40,882 bases of DNA, taken from Candidatus Williamhamiltonella defendens. Its GTDB lineage: Bacteria > Pseudomonadota > Gammaproteobacteria > Enterobacterales > Enterobacteriaceae. The translations under genes were made by a program, and so were the position numbers. The notes under the pieces were generated by a model. That model worked only from the letters and a program-made list of their open reading frames with translations, had not been told where the DNA came from and ran no database searches. How positions within the stretch are numbered: the stretch's first letter is position 1; every line of letters begins with the position of its first letter. Location: contig NZ_CAADHL010000007.1 in NCBI RefSeq assembly GCF_900699045.1, positions 1 to 40,882 of the forward strand, written 5' to 3'. Of the stretch, positions 33,263 through 40,882 are shown in pieces.

Positions 33263-33643
33263 CTATTGCTCTAAATGGGTCTCAGAGCCTCTATAAATAC
33301 AACTTGCTGAACAGGTTTCTTTGATAGTGATTGAACTTAATTGAGGTAAGTGAGGCTTCAGTCGATCCCAAAGCCAAATGGCCAATAACTCACTGGTTAA
33401 ATTTTCTAATCCTGCGATATCATTTAAATATTGATGATCTAATTTATTCCAAATAGGTTGAAATGCTGATTTCAAATCAGCAAAATCTATAATCCAACCA
33501 CTTTTAGCATCAATTTTACCAATAATTTCTAATCGAACGACAGATGAATGACCATGTAAACGCCGATATTTATGTTCTTCAGGAATGTAAGGAAGACGAT
33601 GGGCTGCCTCAAATTGAAATTCTTTAAACAAACTACTGTTCAT
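33263..33643 (-). CDS. queD: QueD, 6-carboxytetrahydropterin synthase family, catalytic Cys replaced
   Basis: QueD converts dihydroneopterin triphosphate to 6-carboxytetrahydropterin in the queuosine and deazapurine pathway. The 126-residue frame is full length (E. coli 121), with [18 protein letters not shown] at the start, and zinc ligands H15, H30 and H32 (in RRLHGHS). The catalytic Cys of the CxxxHGH motif is Tyr26 (HKYRRLHGH instead of HKCGRLHGH). This is a single-base change (TGT to TAT), and the next residue Gly is Arg. The Asp-His pair (LDHQYLND) and the late Glu (IKETC) are present. The enzyme is probably inactive, unless the family fold serves another role. In relatives the cys sulfate-assimilation genes lie between queD and ftsB; none remains here. 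Confidence 0.92.
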   Translation of the reverse strand: MNSSLFKEFQFEAAHRLPYIPEEHKYRRLHGHSSVVRLEIIGKIDAKSGWIIDFADLKSAFQPIWNKLDHQYLNDIAGLENLTSELLAIWLWDRLKPHLPQLSSITIKETCSASCIYRGSETHLEQ

Positions 33644-33770
33644 AATATAAAATTGCTTCTTTTAAAGATATTTTTATAGACCGTTATTAGCTTATAAGAA
33701 TCTTAAAAATCTTATGGACTAAAGTACACTGAAAATTAACAGAATGATGAGGCCGTTTTTAAGAGGTTAT

Positions 33771-34079
33771 ATGAAAATATTTATACTGCTGCTGTTATTA
33801 TTAGCAATTGGATTACAATATTCTCTTTGGTTAGGGAAAAATGGGATTCGTGACTTTGTCCGAATTAAAAATAATGTTGCAGAACAAAAAATAAAAAATA
33901 ATGAATTAAAAATGAGAAACGCCCAACTTTTTGCTGAAATTAACGATTTAGAAGAGGGAAAAGAAGCACTGGAGGAGCGTGTTCGAAATGATTTAGGGAT
34001 GATCAAGCAAGACGAAAAATTTTATCGTTTTATTCCTGCACCCTCAAAAACCAATATCGGTTCCCCTGCTAAGCAATGA
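33771..34079 (+). CDS. ftsB: Cell division protein FtsB
   Basis: FtsB is a small bitopic protein that links FtsL and FtsQ in the divisome. The ATG at 33771, just after AAGAGG, gives 102 residues (E. coli 103). An upstream ATG at 33744 would add nine residues not found in the family. The N-terminus is a membrane helix ([20 protein letters not shown]), followed by the conserved GKNGIRDF, then a coiled coil (about residues 28-70) and [13 protein letters not shown]. The stop overlaps the ispD start (ATGA), so translation is coupled. Confidence 0.95.
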   Translation: MKIFILLLLLLAIGLQYSLWLGKNGIRDFVRIKNNVAEQKIKNNELKMRNAQLFAEINDLEEGKEALEERVRNDLGMIKQDEKFYRFIPAPSKTNIGSPAKQ

Positions 34080-34813
34080 AGATAAAAATGAACACATATA
34101 CTTCTCGTTCTCTTCAGGTAATGGCTATTGTGCCTGCTGCAGGTATCGGATCTAGAATGAAAACAGATTGCCCAAAACAATATTTCTCAATCAGAGGTAA
34201 AACAATACTTGAATACGCGGTTAAACCTTTATTATCTCATCCTTGTATTGAACAGATTATAATTGTGATTCACCCTAAAGATCATTTTTTTCAATCAACA
34301 CCTCTTGCTCGACACCCGAAAATTCGGGTAGCTTTCGGTGGAAAAGAACGTGCGAATTCTGTTTTGGCGGGGTTAAAATATTTTGGTTACATTAACGTTC
34401 ATTCTAAATGGATCTTAGTTCACGATGCTGTTCGCCCCTGTATCAGTGATGAAGATATAGAGCATTTACTTTCTATTGCTCAACATACTGAAGTAGGAGG
34501 TATATTAGCCACGCCTGTTCGAGATACAATAAAAATAGCTCAGGCTGATATGACTATTTCATTTACCCCTGAGAGAGCCAAACTTTGGCATGCCCTGACA
34601 CCCCAGCTATTCCCTTTTGTATTGTTAAAAGATTGTTTATCATGCGCCTTAGCAGAAAAAAAACTCGTCACAGATGAAGCCTCTGTACTTGAATGCTATG
34701 GTTATCATCCATTATTAATCCAAGGGAGATCTGACAATATCAAGATCACTTATCCAGAAGATTTAAAGTTAGCTGAATTTTATTTAAACGAAAAAGATGA
34801 TGAATCATCATGA
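34076..34813 (+). CDS. ispD: 2-C-methyl-D-erythritol 4-phosphate cytidylyltransferase IspD
   Basis: IspD transfers CMP from CTP to methylerythritol phosphate in the MEP route to isoprenoids. The 245-residue product (E. coli 236) has a slightly longer N-terminus before the nucleotide-binding [32 protein letters not shown] follows, with the catalytic Lys in the CPKQY block, then [22 protein letters not shown] and the C-terminal [18 protein letters not shown]. The start overlaps ftsB, and its end overlaps ispF by 4 bases, so all three form one operon. Confidence 0.96.
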   Translation: MKIKMNTYTSRSLQVMAIVPAAGIGSRMKTDCPKQYFSIRGKTILEYAVKPLLSHPCIEQIIIVIHPKDHFFQSTPLARHPKIRVAFGGKERANSVLAGLKYFGYINVHSKWILVHDAVRPCISDEDIEHLLSIAQHTEVGGILATPVRDTIKIAQADMTISFTPERAKLWHALTPQLFPFVLLKDCLSCALAEKKLVTDEASVLECYGYHPLLIQGRSDNIKITYPEDLKLAEFYLNEKDDESS

Positions 34814-35313
34814 ACGTGAATATGTTAAATCTAATACGCATAGGAAAAGGTTTTGATGTCCACAAATTTGGAGGGGCTTCTCGCCTGATCATTGGGGGAG
34901 TTTATATCCCTGAAAAACAGGGTGTGATAGCCCATTCAGATGGGGATGTGGTCTTACATGCAGTGATTGACGCATTGCTCGGTGCTGCAGCTTTAGGTGA
35001 TATTGGAATACTTTTTCCTGATACCTCCCCAGATTTCAAAAATGCCGATAGTCGCACCTTATTGCGCAAAAGCTATGAGAAAATTCTGGGGGAAAAATAT
35101 CAATTAGGGAATATAGACATTACTATTATTGCACAAGAACCTAAAATAGCACCTTACATTTCAGAAATGAGAGAAAATATGTCAAAAGACCTTCAGTGTA
35201 ACATAGATCATATTAATATCAAAGCCACTACAACAGAAAAATTGGGTTTTATTGGTCGTGGTGAAGGTATTGCATCTGAAGCAGTGGTTTTATTAATCAA
35301 AAAGTGCAGATAA
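34810..35313 (+). CDS. ispF: 2-C-methyl-D-erythritol 2,4-cyclodiphosphate synthase IspF
   Basis: IspF cyclises CDP-methylerythritol 2-phosphate to methylerythritol cyclodiphosphate in the MEP pathway. The product has 167 residues; E. coli IspF has 159, the extra being an N-terminal leader (MNVNMLNL) before [13 protein letters not shown]. The metal site [30 protein letters not shown] and [14 protein letters not shown] are all present. A second ATG at 34822 would shorten the leader. The stop is followed after 4 bases by nlpD. truD, surE and pcm, which lie here in E. coli, have been removed without a trace. Confidence 0.97.
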   Translation: MNVNMLNLIRIGKGFDVHKFGGASRLIIGGVYIPEKQGVIAHSDGDVVLHAVIDALLGAAALGDIGILFPDTSPDFKNADSRTLLRKSYEKILGEKYQLGNIDITIIAQEPKIAPYISEMRENMSKDLQCNIDHINIKATTTEKLGFIGRGEGIASEAVVLLIKKCR

Positions 35314-35317
35314 TATA

Positions 35318-36277
35318 ATGAAAAAAAATACCCGTCGTATTTTATATCAATCTCTATTTATGATTGCCAACTGCTCTCTTTTGTCCTGTAGCAATAAAGA
35401 CTCAAAACTAGCGCCTATTAGTGTTGCCAGAAAATATTTTATTAAACAAGAACATGAGAGAACACATACAATTATCTATAACCGTAGTTATGATAATACT
35501 CTTAAAGGCAGTTATAACGGCCATACCTATCGAGTGAAACGAGGTGACACCTTATTTTATATTGCTTGGCTTACAGGAAATGATTATCGTGATTTAGCAA
35601 AAAAAAATAATATTCCTGAACCTTATACACTCAAAATTCATCAGTTAATTCAGTTAGATAAAAACTTTACACAGATGATAAAACAAAACGACGTGACTTC
35701 TATTGGCTTACCTCTGCGCCCATCTCACCAGGAAATTCACACAACAATGATTGATTCTCAATTAACTAATGCGTATTCTCAACATTTAGGTAACCAAAAT
35801 GTTAGCGAAATATTGCAAAAATCAGCTATTGTTGCAAAATCAACACCCGAGGTTAATTTTCTTCGTAATCCGATTAACACCCCAAAAAATCATGGTACAG
35901 CTCACAAGATTCAATGGAAATGGCCGACTACCGGAAAAATTATCGAGCAATTTTCTGCTTCCAATGGGGGTAATAAAGGGATTGATATCAGTGGTTCCAG
36001 AAGACAACCTATTTTTTCAACAGCAGATGGGAAAGTGGTGTATGCAGGGAATGCATTACGAGGTTATGGTAATTTAATCATTATTAAGCACAGTGATGAT
36101 TACCTGAGTGCCTATGCTCATAATGATAAGATACTGGTCCGGGAACAACAAAAAGTCAAAGCTGGGCAAAACATAGCGACTATGGGTAGCTCCGGAGCCA
36201 GTTCAGTAAAGTTACATTTTGAAATTCGTTATAAAGGGCAATCCGTCAACCCGCTGCAGTACCTTTCGCAGGGATAA
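35318..36277 (+). CDS. nlpD: Lipoprotein NlpD, LysM/LytM activator of amidase
   Basis: NlpD is an outer-membrane lipoprotein that activates the cell-separating amidase AmiC. The N-terminus is a lipoprotein signal (RRILYQSLFMIANCSLLSCS) with lipobox LLSC, cysteine near residue 24. A LysM domain follows (YRVKRGDTLFYIAWLTGNDY, about residues 72-115). A linker precedes the M23/LytM domain (GNKGIDISGSRRQPIFSTAD, VVYAGNALRGYGNLIIIKH, YAHNDKILVREQQKVKAGQ, LHFEIRYKGQSVNPLQYL). The metal site is degenerate, as in NlpD of E. coli. The length of 319 residues is shorter than E. coli (379), mainly in the linker. It directly follows ispF. In E. coli it carries the main rpoS promoter, and the rpoS remnant here starts 1 base after the stop. 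Confidence 0.94.
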   Translation: MKKNTRRILYQSLFMIANCSLLSCSNKDSKLAPISVARKYFIKQEHERTHTIIYNRSYDNTLKGSYNGHTYRVKRGDTLFYIAWLTGNDYRDLAKKNNIPEPYTLKIHQLIQLDKNFTQMIKQNDVTSIGLPLRPSHQEIHTTMIDSQLTNAYSQHLGNQNVSEILQKSAIVAKSTPEVNFLRNPINTPKNHGTAHKIQWKWPTTGKIIEQFSASNGGNKGIDISGSRRQPIFSTADGKVVYAGNALRGYGNLIIIKHSDDYLSAYAHNDKILVREQQKVKAGQNIATMGSSGASSVKLHFEIRYKGQSVNPLQYLSQG

Positions 36278-37240
36278 ATTAAGAAAAATACGCTGAAATT
36301 TAACGAGTTAGATGAAGATATTAATTTTACTCAGGACAGCGAAAAATTTTTACTAGTCGATGAATCTACTGAAAGTGAGTTAGATAAAGATGAAGAGGAT
36401 GAATGATTAGTAGAAAATGTTATACAGCGAGTACTAGATGTAACTCCGCTTTATCTTAGTGAAATTGGCTATTTTCCCTTATTAACAGCAGCAGAAGAAA
36501 TTTATTTTTCTCGCAGTATATCATACGGCAAAGAATCTTCACGTCGAAGACGTAATAGAAAGTAATTTACGTTTAGTCGTAAAAATTTCTCGTCGTTATA
36601 TCAATCGTGGCCTACTATTATTAGACTTAGTTGAAGAAGGTAATTAAGGTATTCTTGATGCTGTTAAAAATTTGATTTTAAGCGCGGTTTTCGTTTTTCA
36701 ACTTGTGCCACATGGTGGTGTGTTATTATGAACAAAATGCGAACCATTCGTTTACCTATTCATATCGTCAAAGAGTTAAATGTATATTTACGTGCTGAAA
36801 GAGAACTTTCCCATAAATTTGATCATGATCCCAGTAAAAAAGAAATTGCAGAGCAACTGAATAAACCTATTAATTATGTCAGCCGTATGTTACGGCTTAA
36901 TGAATGTATCAGCTCTATTGATATTGCTTTTGGAAATGCAGCAGAAAAAGGATTTTTAGATGTGTTATCTGATAAAACTGACAATACTCCTGAGAGTAGA
37001 ATCCAAAATGACGAGATGAAAAAGTGTCGTTAAATGGCTATTTGAATTGAGTACTAAGCAACGAGAATTCTTAGCAAGACGATTTTGATTATTAAGTTAT
37101 GAGCCCTCGATACTTGAACATGTGGGATGTGAAATTGATTTCACGCGTGAACGTGTTTGATAAATTCAGGTTGCAGGCTTGCTCCGTTTGAAAGAAATGC
37201 TGCAAAACAAGGTTTAAACATAGAAGCATTATTTCGATGA
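36278..37240 (+). pseudogene. rpoS: rpoS pseudogene (stationary-phase sigma factor)
   Basis: RpoS directs transcription in stationary phase and stress. The remnant covers the whole gene. Where E. coli has the start, this sequence has ATT: ATT-AAG-AAA-AAT-ACG-CTG-AAA, so the initiation codon is gone. LKFNELDEDINF, then a TGA, then [20 protein letters not shown] and [16 protein letters not shown] follow. Region 2 is broken by frameshifts; [14 protein letters not shown] can be read. Region 3 remains open from 36728 to 37033 ([29 protein letters not shown] style). Region 4 is shattered, ending in KQGLNIEALFR and a stop. No functional sigma factor is possible. mutS, which follows in E. coli, is absent. 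Confidence 0.96.
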
Positions 37241-37394
37241 TAAATAATTGAATATTCGATACATGTATGTAGTCGCTTAAACTTTGTCACATCAGAATAC
37301 ATATAGTTTTTTTGCAATAGTTGAAATGTAAATTCGTCCCCTGTATTCATAAGGGACGATCAACCAGATAGTTATAAAGAGTGAGAAGGCGGCT
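37241..37394. other. Spacer between rpoS remnant and RTX-like remnant
   Basis: Low-complexity AT-rich DNA. It also holds part of a short minus-strand open frame (37141-37350) that reads through the rpoS end and is taken as chance. No other feature is seen. Confidence 0.4.
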
Positions 37395-39160
37395 TTAAGA
37401 TGAGATAACTGGTATCATTTTTGTCTGTAAAGTCTGCAAAAATTGGATGCGAGGCACATTGAAGACTTGCTCTAACTCTAAAAATCTAGAGGTGATTTGT
37501 CTTAACTGGCTTAAAATATGCTGGCCGTTGCTCGCGTTAATATCCAGGATCAATTGATCTAAAATCAGATCTAGTGCATGGTTGGAATTGAGTCTCACTG
37601 TGTGTATTTGCCCTGCTTTATTAATGATGGAAAGATCTCTATAGCTTTCCTTTTTCATAAAACTCATCAAACAAATAGTGACATGTTCTGTGAACGAATC
37701 AAGATGACTCAAAATTACATGCTTTTCCTGTCTTATCTCAATATCATCCAGTAAGAAGGTAGCAGTAAAATGTCTCGCCAGGGTTCGCCCGCTTCAGGTG
37801 AAACATAATTATTGATGTTCACTTCTGTTCCCATGGGTCTGTATTCGATGATGTAGGAATTTCTTTTGCCTTTGCCTTCTATAATATCTGGACCTTTTTT
37901 ACTGTGTAAGGTGTTTTTGTGCTCATCTCCCTGTTAATGATTATTACACCATTTCAGGAGGGAGGCCCGTAAAAATCACGCTATATTGGGTATAAAAATA
38001 TATTGCTTAATTAATCTTCTAGTTTGCTCATCAACGGAAGAAACATAGAAATCATATAAATTTCAGGTGGTGATGCTTTGATTGTCATTACGTAATTGAA
38101 TGAACATCCGCTGTTTCAGCTTTTTAATATCGATGATTTGGGTTACTGAGTATTCTAAAAAATAGGGCTTAATGATTCTGGGGCATTTTTTTCTTTGATG
38201 ATAAGTGTTGTCGGATTAAAATAGATTTTTTGTAAAAAACGATAACAATCTATGCCATTTCTTCCATACAGCTCGTCGTCTTGCATCACTAAAATATCCT
38301 TGCCATCAAACCATTTGAGTATATCGTATCCCCCCTTGCCAGTGAGTATGTTGGCTTGCTTGGTTTCCAAAATTACATCGTCTATTTCTGCATATGTCTC
38401 TACATAATCGATGTTTTTTAATATAGCTATTTTTTGAAAATCGGTAAAAGAAAAAGTGCCTTCTTCCAGATTGAAACGATATCCGCCTTGTGATGGCTTT
38501 TGTTTGATACTAAATAATTAACCCAGTTCATACCATCGAATACGCTGGGTTGAGCGGAAGTCAAAGTGCTATTAAAGACAAATATATTCGGCTGATTGCC
38601 TCTTTTAAAGTTTTTGACACTGCTACAAAAGTCAAAAATATTTCTTTTTTGTGAGTAACAGACCGCTTCATCGCCTCTGTCTCCCTAAAAAAATAAATGT
38701 ACTCCAAGTTTGTAGAATTTGTGGTATTGAATTTGATATCAGAAGATGAAAGGCTTGAAGGCGCGGCTAGTCTGTTAAAATATAAAATCTTTTATGCATG
38801 CGCTTCAGTGACAAGAGATATTGTGTCATCGGTAGGTGAAAGTGATTTAATGTCGTAAAATTTATAATCACTGTCTTCTAAAGTCAGATCAATATAATGA
38901 GGCAAATCGTTCTGCACTTTTTTTCTCTATACTTTCATAAAATTGTCCCGGTTTAGGAGGGCAATATTTTATCTTTAATGTCTTAGAGTAAATATCGCCT
39001 CCCTAAACGAATTAACATAGTCCATTTTTACCTGTCATTCTTTGATAGGGCTGTCCGTTCAATATGATGTTTCCTGTGATGTAATACACCGTCTCTATTT
39101 CTGTATCGGAATCTAAATTGATTTACTTTACAGACGACCATTACAGAAAAATATTAATGG
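37395..39160 (-). pseudogene. RTX-repeat (Ca-binding toxin-like) gene, decayed
   Basis: RTX proteins are secreted toxins or enzymes whose C-terminal glycine/aspartate nonapeptides bind calcium. Read on the minus strand, the pieces are in four or more frames. From 39.1 kb: TEIETVYYITGNIILNGQPY; YIDLTLEDSDYKFYDIKSL; NQPNIFVFNSTLTSAQPS; then FNLEEGTFSFTDFQKIAIL with ANILTGKGGYDILKWFDGKD at 38155-38520. Next, near 37.9 kb, GDEHKNTLHSKKGPDIIEGK continues into GKGKRNSYIIEY. The last open piece is 37395-37712 (IINKAGQIHTVRLNSNHAL), ending in a stop. LTGKGGYDIL and GPDIIEGKGKRNSY fit the GGxGxDxLx and following pattern, with many Gly lost. The rest I do not recognise; no ABC exporter or acylase is seen. 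Confidence 0.72.
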
Positions 39161-39187
39161 TAACTGGATGAATGTGAGTATCATATA

Positions 39188-39561
39188 ATGCAAAATATTA
39201 AAACTTTTAGAAGTTGTAACCCCTGGTATGAATGCCAGAAAACCTTTCAACTAGAAACGATAAAAATTGAGTATGAAGCCAACGGTGTAATACGTTCACT
39301 GGACTAGCATATCAGTGGATTTTATTCTGAAGAGTTTTCAAGTGTTTCAGAAATATCTGAATGACCTTAAGAGGTGGCAGCCAATCGAAAATGGGGCATT
39401 ATGAATTGTTAGGCTGTCCCCCCCGCGCGTCTACACGGCAGATGAACGGAGGGAGCAAGAAATCCACTGAGAAAAGGGGGTATTTGAATAGAAGGCAAAA
39501 ATTATTGCACCGTGTTCTGCTGAACTATCTGGATATCAGCGCTGCTCTGGATATTGAGTAG
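39188..39561 (+). pseudogene. Phage tail fibre assembly protein (tfa), broken
   Basis: Tfa proteins are chaperones that help phage tail fibres trimerise and attach. The ATG at 39188 opens MQNIKTFRSCNPWYECQ and ANGVIRSLD, the usual tfa N-terminus (family pattern with NPW/TPWY and DGVIRSID), then a stop. Later pieces are RVYTADERREQEIH and LLHRVLLNYLDISAALDIE, which is the typical tfa C-terminus. At least two frame changes and several stops are present. The gene is on the plus strand, opposite to the baseplate genes to the right, as tfa genes are in the inverted half of invertible tail-fibre cassettes. Confidence 0.85.
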
Positions 39562-39869
39562 CCGAGACCGCCTAATAAAGACGCATAAAGTAAATAATTA
39601 TGCCGACCTCACGATATAGTTAAACGCGATGTTGTGGGGTCCGTTTTCATTTTCAGTCGGTACGACACAAAATAAGAGACCGAACCCTAATCATCACTTT
39701 CTCCAAACTTTACACTTGCGTCAAAAGTTTAGTTTTGTCTAACAGTACCATCGGCCAAAACAGGCGTGGCACCATATCCTAGCCTCATATACTCAATACG
39801 TCTGGTAATATTTCGAACAGCATCACTTTGTGATGCTTAATACTTTTCTTCCTGTATTCGCTTTTCTTC
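39562..39869. other. Gap in the prophage remnant
   Basis: No clear gene. On the minus strand an open stretch near 39740-39835 reads AVRNITRRIEYMRLGYGATP; I could not assign it, although its place between the baseplate and tfa remnants suggests a tail-fibre fragment. I looked for a site like the gix/cix/pix 26-bp recombination sequences and found none convincing. Confidence 0.35.
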
Positions 39870-40190
39870 ATTTCTAGTTGCTTTTTAAAGAATGCTTCGC
39901 TTATACCGCCAACCATATTCACCTTGGCATCAAGAACTGGCTTCCGTTCTTCTATCGTCTGATTGCTATTTGCTAGGCATTTATCCAGAAATTCACATCA
40001 TTTCTCGTAGCAGTTAATGAATTCCAAATTGAGCCGGATTAATTGCAAGCATTAGGATATCAAAATGTTGATTGGCTTGTACCAGTGAAGAGGATAGATC
40101 TTTAATGATCGGATCTTCTTCATCTTATGTGTGGCCAAGCGGCAATAACGTTCTCAACAATTATGTATATTCGTCGTCCAGACTTGTCAT
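39870..40190 (-). pseudogene. Mu gp48-like (DUF2313/YmfQ) baseplate protein, decayed
   Basis: Small baseplate/tail protein found next to gp47 in Mu-like phages and in the e14 element (YmfQ). The ATG at 40190 overlaps the stop of the gp47-like remnant (ATGA), the usual coupling. It reads MTSLDDEYT, stop, LLRTLLPLGHT, stop, DEEDPIIKDLSSSLVQANQH, matching the family's LLxxLLPPGxAWDxED start. After a frameshift, QTIEERKPVLDAKVNMVGGI and SEAFFKKQLE match the QTIEERRxxVLAKLTxxGGIS signature. Both early stops fall where the family often has Tyr/Trp-like residues. The gene is non-functional. The annotated end is approximate. Confidence 0.83.
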
Positions 40191-40751
40191 GATGCCCACT
40201 CCTTATATTTTGCCCACGTGACCTCTCCCAATACCGGCACTTCCGTCTGGGTTAATTTAATATCTCCTGTTAGCGCAATAAAACGATGGGCGATTTCACC
40301 TGCTGAAAGACTGATGGATTTAGAGAATCTTAACAGAACAAGCTTGCTGCCTGGTTCGCCTTCTCGCTGTCAGAAGGCTTTTATTATCTGCGATAACAGC
40401 AGCTCAAATTTTGGATGTATCTGTTGATAAGGAAAGAGGGAAGGGGACTCTTTTTTCTGTTACCGCAAAAGTCGTTAGCCACTTCCGGCAAATGGGGCAA
40501 TAGGTCATCCTCTCTGACTTGGGTGACTATTTCCTATATTGGGGTAGGATGCTCTACATCATCACTAGCCACCATGAGACCCCAACTGTGCCTATACCGT
40601 TCTTATGTCAATGTGTGCATGTCCCGGCTTATTCTCATGACTTTTTTACTCAGCGAACATAATCACTATCCGTACCTACTTGCGGCGTATCGTACCGACG
40701 TGCCATGATGCGCTGTCGCCAGCTATCCAAATCTTCAATATCGTTTCCTGT
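40187..40751 (-). pseudogene. Mu gp47-like (baseplate J) protein, decayed and internally deleted
   Basis: gp47/baseplate J proteins form the wedge of contractile phage tails. On the minus strand the remnant reads DLDSWRQRIMARRYDTPQVG followed by TDSDYVR and a stop. Beyond that, HSWGLMVASDDVEHPTPI corresponds to the family's GxxxVMVMxDDxxNP. The C-terminus is clear: GEPGSKLVLLRFSKSISLSA, then GEIAHRFIALTGDIKL and EVPVLGEVTWAKYKEW, matching the family's PGGT...ISLAAGETDH...GEVPVLGTVTW pattern. The N-terminal part of a full gp47 is missing; the sequence upstream is gp45-like DNA, so a deletion joined the two. Confidence 0.83.
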
Positions 40752-40882
40752 CATTGGTCAGAGCGATATTAATCACCACGTCGTGCGAGCGGGCACCACT
40801 CAGGAAAAGCGCAACATCTTCCGCGCCAGAGTACGCCGTCGAGGTAAATCCGTAATACTCTATATATTCTATTCCGTATCCA
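40735..40882 (-). pseudogene. Mu gp45-like baseplate assembly protein, partial
   Basis: At the right edge the minus strand reads GIEYIEYYGFTSTAYSGAED, VALFLSGARSHDVVINIALT and NDRKRY, then a stop at 40735. This resembles the OB-fold region of Mu gp45 (gpV-like) proteins, which typically read YGFTSxAPxGAExxVLFPxGDRSHGVVIA. The gene continues beyond the window, so its 5' end cannot be judged. Its truncated end overlaps the gp47-like frame, which indicates loss of the DNA between them, including gp46. Confidence 0.72.

Noticed and set aside
36728-37033. 101-codon ORF as a separate sigma-like gene
   Set aside because: It is region 3 of the rpoS remnant. It lacks regions 2 and 4 and could not act as a sigma factor.
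40218-40708. Two plus-strand open frames near the right edge
   Set aside because: The minus strand of the same DNA reads as gp47-like baseplate protein, so these are shadows.

Overview
The window looks like a stretch of chromosome from a host-restricted gammaproteobacterium of the order Enterobacterales, most likely a facultative insect endosymbiont of the Hamiltonella/Regiella kind. This is inference: intact genes match enterobacterial families closely in length and order, the DNA is AT-rich, and many genes that free-living relatives keep are visibly decaying. Loss of rpoS, recF, dprA, tatABC, hemL and yhgF, together with fragments of an RTX-type toxin and a Mu-like prophage, fits a genome in mid-reduction. 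I cannot name the species from the sequence alone.

Layout. (1) 1-1957: 3' tip of a 5S rRNA, a tRNA-Trp gene, then about 1.8 kb of very AT-rich decayed DNA. (2) 1958-6213: nadA and fumC (+), then suhB (-) and trmJ (+) back to back. (3) 6368-12355: the dnaA-dnaN-recF-gyrB cluster (-), with recF a pseudogene. (4) 12664-17856: coaA (+) facing dedA-ubiE-ubiJ-ubiB-tatA/C (-), with the Tat genes collapsed to remnants. (5) 17958-23542: mreB-mreC-mreD-rng-tldD (-). (6) 23823-27152: hemL and yhgF pseudogenes (-). (7) 27219-33643: def-fmt-rsmB-trkA (-), a dprA pseudogene with intact tsaC (+), then queD (-). (8) 33771-37240: ftsB-ispD-ispF-nlpD (+) followed by an rpoS pseudogene. (9) 37395-40882: a shattered RTX-repeat protein gene (-), a tail-fibre-assembly (tfa) pseudogene (+) and Mu-like baseplate remnants (-).

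How the genes work together. What is kept is core housekeeping: replication (DnaA, beta clamp, gyrase), rod-shape and division (MreBCD, FtsB, NlpD), NAD and CoA synthesis (NadA, CoaA), ubiquinone synthesis (UbiE, UbiJ, UbiB), isoprenoid synthesis (IspD, IspF), translation start and protein maturation (Fmt, Def), and rRNA/tRNA modification or processing (RsmB, TrmJ, TsaC, RNase G). What is decaying is stress response, recombination and natural-transformation functions, folded-protein export and part of tetrapyrrole synthesis.

The most interesting signals are two genes with clean reading frames that have lost catalytic residues. SuhB lacks two of its metal-site acids, although the family also has a non-enzymatic transcription role. 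QueD has its catalytic Cys changed to Tyr. A third is the prophage end, where tfa lies opposite to the baseplate genes, as in phages with invertible tail-fibre segments. I found no convincing wholly new system; the accessory region at the right end is the best candidate for further reading.
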